Assembly (NCBI GenBank): GCA_028870615.1 | Contig: JAGWPH010000264.1 | Span: 1 to 7,681 of the forward strand | Length of the DNA: 7,681 nucleotides | DNA from: Betaproteobacteria bacterium | Lineage (GTDB): Bacteria > Pseudomonadota > Gammaproteobacteria > Burkholderiales > Ferrovaceae | Direction: 5' to 3' | Shown here: piece by piece, positions 1 through 5,535 of the stretch | Position numbering within the stretch: the stretch's first letter is position 1 | Layout: each line of letters opens with the position of its first letter | The notes under the pieces: generated by a model | Told to the model about the DNA's origin: nothing | What the model saw: only the letters and a program-made list of their open reading frames with translations | Databases searched by the model: none | Made by a program: the position numbers and the translations under genes

Positions 1-1232
1 ACAACAAGCTCTATACCTATGCCTATTTTCACGATGGTTTCGCCACCAACACGCCTGGGGCCGGGGCCGCTGCCAACGGAACTGTTGTGGCCGGGGTCAC
101 ATTGCCCAATGACGTGCCTGGCAACAAAATGAACATGAACTATCGATCCGTAGGGGATTTGCTGCGCTTGTCCGAGCCACTGGGCCCGGGTCAACTGGAT
201 TTGGGCGCCTGGGTGGACTACCAGATGAATAATCGCATGTTGCAAAACATTGACTGGACCCTGGGAGGCGCTCCCAATACCGCAGCCAGTAATGGGGACA
301 ATGGGTCTGTTTTTGATCGGCAGATGAATGATACATTGACCACGATTCAGCCCTACGCCCAATACAACTGGAAAGCAACGGATGCCTGGACCGTGACGCC
401 GGGGGTTAAATTGGCCTCCTTCAAGCGCGCCATTGATGCCACGGTATTACAAGGCACCCTGCAGCCCTTCAATGGTTCACAAACCTGGACCAAGGCCCTT
501 CCTGCCTTGACCACGCGTTATGCGTTGTCTTCCAGCTGGTCCGTGTATGGGCAATATGCCGAAGGGTTCCAGGCGCCGAATATGAATGTGTTCTACAAGG
601 CCAATTCGCAACCGAATACCTTGAGCCCCGAGCAAACCAAAAATTATCAGGTGGGAACCACCTGGGCCACACAGGAACTGACGTTGGGCGCCGATCTCTA
701 CAAGATTGATTTCAACAACCTGATCGCCCCGTACATTTGCAACGGCATCTACACCTGCTTTCGCAATGTGGGTGGCGTCAGCTATAACGGTGGCGAGCTG
801 GAAGGCACCTGGTATCTGGGACGTGGGGCGAGCCTCTATGGCAACTACGGCGTCAATAACTATTCCACCAGTGATGGTTCCGTGCTGCCGAACACGCCAC
901 GTACCACGGCAGCGGCGGGTATCATCTACCAAATGGGTGGCTTGTACGGCTCATTGATTGCCAAGGAAGTGGGCTCCCGGTATGCCACTGCACAGGATGC
1001 AGCAGGAAACAATATTCCTCTGGGGGCCTACACGATCACCAATCTGGCCATGAGCTATAAGCTGGATCCCTCAAGGTGGCTGGGTAAAAACACCCGCATC
1101 GGACTCCAGGTCAACAACCTGTTCAATCGCAATGACCTGTATGGTGCGTTCGCCAATGACCAGAATGGCGCCCCGATGTTCTTCGCCATTCCGGAGCGCA
1201 GCTATCAGATGAGCTTGTCCGTCGGGTTATGA
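1..1232 (+). CDS. TonB-dependent outer-membrane receptor, C-terminal part (partial at left edge)
   Basis: The frame is open from base 3 (bases 1-2 finish a split codon) to a TGA at 1230-1232, giving 409 residues with no start in the window; the GTG at 87 is internal. It is the beta-barrel part of an outer-membrane receptor that imports siderophores or other scarce ligands using TonB energy. Alternating aromatic/polar strands run throughout. Hallmarks are YGQYAEGFQAPN near residue 180, followed by LSPEQTKNYQVGTTW and LGADLYKIDFNNLI, and a late strand containing RIGLQVNNLFNR. Two cysteines in YICNGIYTCFRN probably form a disulfide in an external loop. The chain ends in SLSVGL; family members more often end in Phe or another aromatic residue, which helps barrel assembly. 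The plug domain, TonB box and signal peptide would lie upstream. The ligand cannot be told from this part. The family call is firm. Confidence 0.93.
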   Translation, partial: NKLYTYAYFHDGFATNTPGAGAAANGTVVAGVTLPNDVPGNKMNMNYRSVGDLLRLSEPLGPGQLDLGAWVDYQMNNRMLQNIDWTLGGAPNTAASNGDNGSVFDRQMNDTLTTIQPYAQYNWKATDAWTVTPGVKLASFKRAIDATVLQGTLQPFNGSQTWTKALPALTTRYALSSSWSVYGQYAEGFQAPNMNVFYKANSQPNTLSPEQTKNYQVGTTWATQELTLGADLYKIDFNNLIAPYICNGIYTCFRNVGGVSYNGGELEGTWYLGRGASLYGNYGVNNYSTSDGSVLPNTPRTTAAAGIIYQMGGLYGSLIAKEVGSRYATAQDAAGNNIPLGAYTITNLAMSYKLDPSRWLGKNTRIGLQVNNLFNRNDLYGAFANDQNGAPMFFAIPERSYQMSLSVGL

Positions 1233-1260
1233 CGTAATCAAGCGGTTTGTATCGGTGACG

Positions 1261-1291
1261 AGGCCAGGCTCTATGAAGCCTGGCCTTTTTT
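1261..1291 (+). terminator. Rho-independent terminator after the TonB-dependent receptor gene
   Basis: A perfect 10-bp inverted repeat, AGGCCAGGCT (1261-1270) and AGCCTGGCCT (1277-1286), encloses a 6-nt loop. A run of six T follows, counting the last stem base (1286-1291). It begins 28 nt after the receptor stop codon. The T tract lies only on the plus-strand side, so the hairpin terminates rightward transcription. It overlaps the last codons of the convergent minus-strand gene. Confidence 0.92.
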
Positions 1292-1624
1292 ATGGTCAAT
1301 CATGCCGTGAGTTGCGCTTGTTGGGTGAGTGGCTCCTGTTTTCCCGCAGGTGTTGTCGACTTTGGCCGGGACGAGCGGGATGTCAATAATGCTCAATGAC
1401 TTTCCAATGTCACCACTGTGTTTTTTGCAAAGAGGGATGATGTACCAGTTTTTGTCGGTGGCGCTGTCCTTTTGGACATGAGCGCCAATTTCCGGATTCT
1501 GGATGCAGTCCAATTCGGGACAAATGGAAGGCAAAGGCCTGCCGCTGTAGTTCACCCAGTGTTCGAGCCAGCTGGCACACCTGCAGGAACTGTCCTTTGT
1601 GCCATTAATGTTGTTGACTTTCAT
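1271..1624 (-). CDS. Small Cys/His-rich protein with HNH/treble-clef-like zinc motif, function unknown
   Basis: This is a 117-residue protein that I cannot name. The ATG at 1624 is chosen because a perfect AGGAGG lies 5 nt upstream; a GTG at 1663 in the same frame has no such support. Likely metal ligands are C14-X-C16, C35-X4-C40, H49 in GAHV, C66-X2-H69 in the block YIIPLCKKH, and C93. The order C-X4-C, then H-V, then PLC-X2-H resembles a treble-clef or HNH-nuclease core, but the usual second catalytic His/Asn block is not obvious, so nuclease activity is only a possibility. SWLEHW (18-23) and the NWYIIPLC block (59-66) look conserved-domain-like. The tail after about residue 94 is low in structure, and its stop codon falls inside the receptor gene's terminator. 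There is no signal peptide, so it is probably cytoplasmic. It appears to be a single-gene unit. Confidence is good that it is a real gene and low for function. Confidence 0.8.
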   Translation of the reverse strand: MKVNNINGTKDSSCRCASWLEHWVNYSGRPLPSICPELDCIQNPEIGAHVQKDSATDKNWYIIPLCKKHSGDIGKSLSIIDIPLVPAKVDNTCGKTGATHPTSATHGMIDHKKGQAS

Positions 1625-1629
1625 GGCTT

Positions 1630-1635
1630 CCTCCT
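1630..1635 (-). promoter_or_regulatory. Shine-Dalgarno site fixing the start of the small Cys/His protein
   Basis: The minus strand reads AGGAGG, five bases before the ATG at 1624. It is the best ribosome-binding match in the window and decides between this ATG and the in-frame GTG 39 bases upstream. Confidence 0.85.
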
Positions 1636-1693
1636 CTGCTAGCGAAAGATGGTACCTTTCCACCCGGGTGCTGCCTGGTTCTTCGACCGGCGA

Positions 1694-1720
1694 ATCTTAA
1701 AGGGTGGCAACTTACTGTAA
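1694..1720 (-). promoter_or_regulatory. Weak candidate promoter for the small Cys/His protein
   Basis: On the minus strand, TTACAG (1720-1715) and TAAGAT (1699-1694) are separated by 15 bp. TAAGAT is a fair -10 box, but the -35 match is poor and the spacer is short. The position, 70 bp before the start codon, is reasonable. This is only the best candidate in the 203-bp gap. Confidence 0.22.
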
Positions 1721-1779
1721 TGTTTTACGGCTACGCTATTGTGACGGGGATGGCCCCAACTCCCGGGCAGACACAGCCT

Positions 1780-1806
1780 GGCGACAGTGTTTTAAACACC
1801 GTCGCC
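1780..1806 (-). terminator. Hairpin downstream of the phosphoesterase gene, possible U-tract-less terminator
   Basis: Two 13-base arms (1780-1792 and 1794-1806) flank a single central base and are complementary except at one position. In minus-strand RNA that position is a G-U wobble; in plus-strand RNA it is an A-C mismatch. The structure is therefore more stable in the transcript of the phosphoesterase gene, whose stop codon lies 22 nt upstream. No T run follows, so it may act as a 3'-end stabiliser or a Rho-assisted end rather than a classic intrinsic terminator. Confidence 0.5.
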
Positions 1807-1827
1807 TCGGGTCAAAAGATCAGTGGC

Positions 1828-3495
1828 TTACGGCCAGGGGTTGCTTGAGGATAATGGGGGGGCGTTCAACGGCGTGCCAAATGTCGAATCCAGGTACAGC
1901 GGCGGGACGTTGCCGCCGCCCGTGAAATCCAGCATGCCCATCATGCTTCCGGCACTGGCGTCAAAAGAGCCTCCTCCAAGACGCTGCCCTCCCAGCCAGT
2001 TGTCCTCGATGAAACGCACAATCGAAGCCTGGCTGATTGGGGTGTGATCAACGTAGTTCACCTTGGCCCAAGGCGAGATCACCAGGAACGGAATGCGCGT
2101 TCCTGGTCCACAGCGACCGTTGACCGGCTTCCCATTGATTCCTACAAGCGGCGTGCCGCTGCCGCAGATTCCAGGGCCATTCAACTGATCGGCCTGGCCG
2201 TCGAAGGAAGGATTGGTGGTTGTGGCAAAGGCGTGGTCGTACCAGCCGTCGGAGTCGTCATAGGCCACGATGACCACGGTGTCTTTCCAGTCGGGTTGTT
2301 GCTGCAGAAAGTTGACCACTTGCGTCATGAATGTCTGCTCGTCGAGCGGGTCGGAGTAGCCGGCATGAGCGTCCTGAAAAGCGGGGGCTTTGAGATAGCT
2401 GACGGCAGGAAAGTTTCCTGCTTTCACGGCACTGAAAAAATCCTGGATGTCGTACTGGTGATTTGCCGGGTCCAGCGTCCTGCCATCTGCCTGGAAAGTG
2501 TAACCCACGGCCTGTACCGAACTGGGGCGCGCATGCGTCGGGTTGGCAGTGGATTTGTAGTACTGGAACCAGTTGTGGTGCGGGATATAGTCTGTAATGG
2601 TGGCGCCCACCACGGTGGAGTAGGTGGCGAGTTTACAGCCCGTTGAACCATTGGCGTTGGTGGCGCCGAGATTGAATCCCCCCATGAAGCCCCCCCAGGG
2701 GATGGCTGCCCCGTTCAACAGATCGCCAATGTTTTTACCGTTCATCATGACCTGATCGGTGGCGCTGGAGCATACATCGTAGCCGGGATCCGCATCGTCG
2801 ATCAGGGTATACCCGCCCTGGCCGTCGTTGATGTAGTAGGAATGGGCAGACAGCGTGAAGGGTTGCCTGGTGGTCGCAATCAGCTGGATTCCATTGGTTT
2901 GCCCTGAAATGGCTTCAAGCTCGCCAGGCGTGGAAGGGCCGTAAGTGTCCGTGAAGGTGTTGTCGTTCATGGCAAAGTGCTGGGCATAATTCCAGATCGC
3001 GGTGACGGTGTTGCCATCGTAATAGCCCATGACTTGTCCGCTGGTGCCACGACCGGCGTATTTTGGAAAGAGGTCCACGAGACCATTGTCGTAAGCCTGC
3101 TGTTCCGCCGTATAGGCATGATTCTGGTCTGCGGTGGCAGCTTGCGTGCGGTCCAGCCGGAACGGGTTGACGGCGCCGGCGCCATTTGCGGCGTTCAGGA
3201 AATTTGGGTTGCTCGTGAGCAGGGTTCCAGACAGTCCATTCACCGCAGGCGTTCCGACCGCAGCAGTGAAATGAGGCGAGCCTGCCGGATTGGTTGCGTT
3301 GGGATAGGTTGCAAAATAATGATCGAAAGAGACGTTCTCGTTGAAGATGACCACAACATGCTTGATGGGGGTTGCGGTTGTGAGAGCGGCTGCAGTGACG
3401 ATCGGGGGCGTTGTTGCCGTGCTGCTACCGCCATAGGCAGTCAGCGCCAATGACAGACCAGCAGCAAACGGGGTCATCATTCGGGCGCGAAACAT
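1828..3495 (-). CDS. Exported phosphoesterase, acid phosphatase / phospholipase C family
   Basis: A 555-residue member of the bacterial phosphoesterase family (Pfam PF04185, including acid phosphatase AcpA and non-haemolytic phospholipase C), hydrolysing phosphate esters outside the cytoplasm. The start at 3495 is chosen because GGAGG lies 7 nt upstream and a signal sequence follows (Arg at 3 and 5, hydrophobic stretch about 9-20). Family blocks appear in order: IKHVVVIFNENVSFDHYF (44-61; E53-N54 match the metal-binding E-N), a YGPSTPGELEAISGQTNG block, SYLKAPAFQDAHAGYSDP, YDDSDGWYDH (412-421) and GTRIPFLVISPW (about 465-476) with VDHTPIS. The core looks complete. The oddity is LTAYGGSS at 18-25: related exported proteins often carry a lipobox LTACGG, and here Cys is Tyr, so the protein should be soluble or signal-anchored rather than lipidated. 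The exact substrate is unknown. It is probably transcribed alone. Confidence 0.92.
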   Translation of the reverse strand: MFRARMMTPFAAGLSLALTAYGGSSTATTPPIVTAAALTTATPIKHVVVIFNENVSFDHYFATYPNATNPAGSPHFTAAVGTPAVNGLSGTLLTSNPNFLNAANGAGAVNPFRLDRTQAATADQNHAYTAEQQAYDNGLVDLFPKYAGRGTSGQVMGYYDGNTVTAIWNYAQHFAMNDNTFTDTYGPSTPGELEAISGQTNGIQLIATTRQPFTLSAHSYYINDGQGGYTLIDDADPGYDVCSSATDQVMMNGKNIGDLLNGAAIPWGGFMGGFNLGATNANGSTGCKLATYSTVVGATITDYIPHHNWFQYYKSTANPTHARPSSVQAVGYTFQADGRTLDPANHQYDIQDFFSAVKAGNFPAVSYLKAPAFQDAHAGYSDPLDEQTFMTQVVNFLQQQPDWKDTVVIVAYDDSDGWYDHAFATTTNPSFDGQADQLNGPGICGSGTPLVGINGKPVNGRCGPGTRIPFLVISPWAKVNYVDHTPISQASIVRFIEDNWLGGQRLGGGSFDASAGSMMGMLDFTGGGNVPPLYLDSTFGTPLNAPPLSSSNPWP

Positions 3496-3502
3496 TTGGG
3501 GT

Positions 3503-3507
3503 CCTCC
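3503..3507 (-). promoter_or_regulatory. Shine-Dalgarno site fixing the phosphoesterase start
   Basis: The minus strand carries GGAGG seven bases before the ATG at 3495. The in-frame start codon 48 bases further upstream would add 16 residues ahead of the signal sequence and lacks a comparable site. Confidence 0.75.
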
Positions 3508-3724
3508 AGTTGCCTTGGGTGATCGATGTGGGGTGCAAGTCACGTAAAGCGGATCTGCTTGCGCGGCAGATTATGGAGGTTGTTGATGACATGGTGATGA
3601 ATCGGTAGCATTTCCAGAATACAGCCCCGGCAGGCTTCTAACCTGGTTGCATCCTTGAGATCTACCGGGACCGGCGCATTGCCAGAAAGCTCGTCTTGCC
3701 AGGGGGCAGCGCGCGGGTTCCGAA

Positions 3725-4987
3725 TCACAGGGAAAACCCCGGGTAGACGAAGGCCCCGCGAATCGTTTCAGCGTCTTTGTCGGAAACGCCGCTGGCGCGC
3801 ACGGTGTCATACCAGGTGGCGTCTACCTGCCCTTTCATGTCGGTGATAATTTTCTCCGCTTCGTCCTGCTCAAGCAGAAAGCGCGCATGCTGGGACAGTA
3901 TGTTTTTTGCATTGGCGTAGCGGCCCTGGTCGCCGCAGTCCATGGCGAGATCGCGGCGCTCTTGAGCGACCAGCGGCGAGGGCGTCAGATCGTAAGCAGG
4001 TGAGAGCTTCCAATCTTTTTCCTTGGCAATTACGGCGTGATTGCGCGGATGATCATCGATGTTGGAAATAAGCGCGTTGAAGCACACCCGGCGGAACAGT
4101 TCGCGGGCGTCCTTCTTGGCATCGGCGACGATCCGGCGCAGCTCCTCGACGAGGATCACGTAGGACCAGCGCGCCCGCATCTCCAGCGCTTCGTCCGCGC
4201 GCAGGATCGTCAGGCCACTGACCATGCGCGCACGCGTGTAGCCTTTCGCCGTCTTTTCGCGATCGAAGCGCTTGATGAGCAGAACATCTTTGCCACCGAT
4301 CGGTTGGATCCGGCTTTCCGCTGCTGTGATGCCGCACTCACGGGCCAGCCGCAACATGGCGTGCTCAACCCGCGTGTTGTTCCAGCGGTCATCCAAGCAA
4401 TTGAATTTCGCGACCCACAGGCCGTCATCGTCCTGTACGACAGCTTTCGGCCGCGCACCACCCATCGAAGTGCCGAGCAACAGGAGGTCCCGGACCTGCT
4501 GCGCTTCAGGATCATTCGGAAGGTCATCTTTAACCAGCGCATCCGCGAGCATCTGAAGTTTCTCCAGGTCGAGCGCCTTGTTGAATTTCCGCTTCGGGGC
4601 GGGCGGAACGTTGCTCAGGCCAAAGCCAAGCGCGCCTGCCCGATCGTCGGGCGACTCCAGAAGATAATCCAGTTCGCCGAGCTGCGCTTTGCCTGCATGC
4701 TTTTCGATAACGCAACGGCCCCAGTAGTCCGGACCCGCATCACGCAGTGCGCCGAAGACACCGTTCAACTGGGCGGTCTCATAGGTCTGCGTCGAGAGTT
4801 TAAGTGTGACGGGATCGATCTCAACCGCCTGCGGATCGTCCAGATACTTGCCGCGGTAGACGAACTGCCCAAGTGCGTTGCCTCTCGTGGTTTTCGTCAG
4901 GACGAATCTGCCCGCCGTTACAGCGGACAGGTGTCCCGGTAGCGTGATGTAAACAAAACACCCGGAAGCTGAGGGCTCAGAATTCAT
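3725..4987 (-). CDS. hipA: HipA-family Ser/Thr kinase toxin of a type II toxin-antitoxin pair
   Basis: A 420-residue HipA kinase. The best-studied member, E. coli HipA, phosphorylates glutamyl-tRNA synthetase and causes growth arrest; the target here is unknown. The N-terminal domain starts CFVYITLPGHL and carries the AVEIDPVTL block. The kinase part has the loop GTSMGGARPKAV (172-183), where Ser174 aligns with the E. coli autophosphorylation Ser150; VAKF with ATP-binding K194; LLIKRFDR near 236-243; the catalytic loop NIDDHPRN (309-316, D311 as likely base); and LSPAYD with metal-binding D333. All key residues are present, so the kinase should be active. The start at 4987 overlaps the end of hipB by 11 nt and places the conserved N-terminus correctly; a TTG at 5038 would add 17 unlikely basic residues. 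There is no strong ribosome site, so translation is probably coupled to hipB, which would keep toxin below antitoxin. Confidence 0.95.
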   Translation of the reverse strand: MNSEPSASGCFVYITLPGHLSAVTAGRFVLTKTTRGNALGQFVYRGKYLDDPQAVEIDPVTLKLSTQTYETAQLNGVFGALRDAGPDYWGRCVIEKHAGKAQLGELDYLLESPDDRAGALGFGLSNVPPAPKRKFNKALDLEKLQMLADALVKDDLPNDPEAQQVRDLLLLGTSMGGARPKAVVQDDDGLWVAKFNCLDDRWNNTRVEHAMLRLARECGITAAESRIQPIGGKDVLLIKRFDREKTAKGYTRARMVSGLTILRADEALEMRARWSYVILVEELRRIVADAKKDARELFRRVCFNALISNIDDHPRNHAVIAKEKDWKLSPAYDLTPSPLVAQERRDLAMDCGDQGRYANAKNILSQHARFLLEQDEAEKIITDMKGQVDATWYDTVRASGVSDKDAETIRGAFVYPGFSL

Positions 4988-5318
4988 TGCTGAGGCCGGC
5001 GCCCTTGCGGGCACGCTTCTTCTCTTTGGCGGAGACAAAGGCCAGCCCTTGTTCGTCCCTGGCAGGATTCGCGAGTTCGTTTAGAGGCTGAAGCAGATCG
5101 TAGACCCACAACAGGGCGGCGTAGATGCCTACGCCGGTTGAGGGCTTGCCCTTTTCGGCGTCCATGACGGCGCGGCGTCCCGTTCCGATCTTCTCGGCGA
5201 CTTCCTCGATTGTGTCGTTCCGCCGAATCCGGGCCGTGCGAAGGTTGTCACCCAAACGCTTAAGCGCCTGTTCGACCGGGTAGGGCGGAGCCTTTAGTAG
5301 TTTGTTGCGCGCGACCAT
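4977..5318 (-). CDS. hipB: HipB-like antitoxin and autorepressor, XRE-type helix-turn-helix
   Basis: A 113-residue DNA-binding protein placed immediately before hipA, as in known hipBA operons. In that family HipB neutralises HipA and represses the shared promoter. The XRE helix-turn-helix is clear: LGDNLRTAR (22-30) as helix 1, TIEEVAEKIG (36-45) as helix 2, and GRRAVMDAEKG (47-57) as the recognition helix and its conserved E-x-G end, followed by TGVGIYAALLWVYDLL, probably the dimer core. A basic segment KEKKRARKGAG (98-108) precedes the final LSNEF and could contact DNA or HipA. The ATG at 5318 follows GAGGGG at an unusually short distance, and that site is covered by the most proximal operator copy. 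The stop lies 11 nt inside hipA. The four palindromes upstream are the likely binding sites. Confidence 0.92.
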   Translation of the reverse strand: MVARNKLLKAPPYPVEQALKRLGDNLRTARIRRNDTIEEVAEKIGTGRRAVMDAEKGKPSTGVGIYAALLWVYDLLQPLNELANPARDEQGLAFVSAKEKKRARKGAGLSNEF

Positions 5319-5335
5319 GTCCCCTCAAGAGTACT
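5318..5335. promoter_or_regulatory. hipBA operator copy O1, overlapping the hipB ribosome site
   Basis: It matches the idealised 18-bp palindrome AGTGCTCTTAAGAGCACT at 13 of 18 positions, with a well-kept AAGAG-AC right half and a weaker left half. It abuts the hipB start codon and covers the GAGGGG ribosome-binding stretch. Its centre is 31 bp from O2. Confidence 0.55.
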
Positions 5336-5348
5336 TTATACAAGTTAA

Positions 5349-5366
5349 AGATCTCTTAAGAGCATA
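5349..5366. promoter_or_regulatory. hipBA operator copy O2, overlapping the -10 box
   Basis: It contains the perfect 10-bp palindrome CTCTTAAGAG (5353-5362) and matches the 18-bp consensus at 14 positions. The candidate -10 box at 5361-5366 lies inside it, so a bound repressor would block RNA polymerase. Confidence 0.75.
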
Positions 5367-5389
5367 CAATAAGTTAGGCTGTTTCGCAA
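5361..5389 (-). promoter_or_regulatory. Candidate sigma70 promoter of hipBA
   Basis: On the minus strand, TTGCGA (5389-5384) and TATGCT (5366-5361) are separated by exactly 17 bp. Each matches its consensus at 4 of 6 positions. Transcription would start near 5354 and leave a leader of about 35 nt before hipB. The -10 box lies in operator O2, and the -35 box lies between O2 and O3. Confidence 0.55.
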
Positions 5390-5393
5390 TAAT

Positions 5394-5411
5394 AGTGCTT
5401 TTGAAAGCACT
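5394..5411. promoter_or_regulatory. hipBA operator copy O3
   Basis: Perfect 8-bp arms AGTGCTTT and AAAGCACT surround a 2-bp centre. It matches the shared 18-bp consensus at 15 positions. It lies just upstream of the candidate -35 box; its centre is 45 bp from O2 and 31 bp from O4. Confidence 0.72.
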
Positions 5412-5424
5412 TTAAACATATTTA

Positions 5425-5442
5425 AATGCTCTTAAGAGCACT
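5425..5442. promoter_or_regulatory. hipBA operator copy O4, strongest match
   Basis: A perfect 14-bp palindrome TGCTCTTAAGAGCA (5427-5440) within an 18-bp window that matches the consensus at 17 positions. It is the copy most distal to hipB and lies in AT-rich DNA. Confidence 0.78.
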
Positions 5443-5535
5443 AAATCACCGACATGGAGGAGCCTGCGCGCCTGGGTGCTCCCTCTGCAATTGGATGGTA
5501 AGCCGTGGTTGATGTAAACGCAGAATCCCCTGAAC

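Noticed and set aside
3575..3605. Possible Pho box (TGTCAT followed by CCTCCAT) upstream of the phosphoesterase
   Set aside because: Only the first half resembles CTGTCAT. The second half matches 4 of 7 and is at the wrong spacing.
3655..3720. Direct repeat of CTGGCAA 17 bp apart and small stem-loops downstream of hipA
   Set aside because: The repeat is short, the stems have only 4 bp and no T run follows, so there is no support for a terminator or operator.
3540..3728. Short minus-strand frame in the gap between hipA and the phosphoesterase
   Set aside because: There is no ribosome site, no recognisable motif apart from a histidine-rich patch, and it starts inside the hipA end. It is probably chance.
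4037..4942. Long plus-strand open frame of 301 codons opposite hipA
   Set aside because: It is antisense to a clearly conserved HipA, has no ribosome site or domain-like pattern, and long shadow frames are common opposite GC-rich genes.
4943..5522. TGATGTAAAC near 4944 and again near 5511, flanking part of the hip locus
   Set aside because: A 10-base match without longer flanking similarity is expected by chance and does not sit at the operon boundaries.
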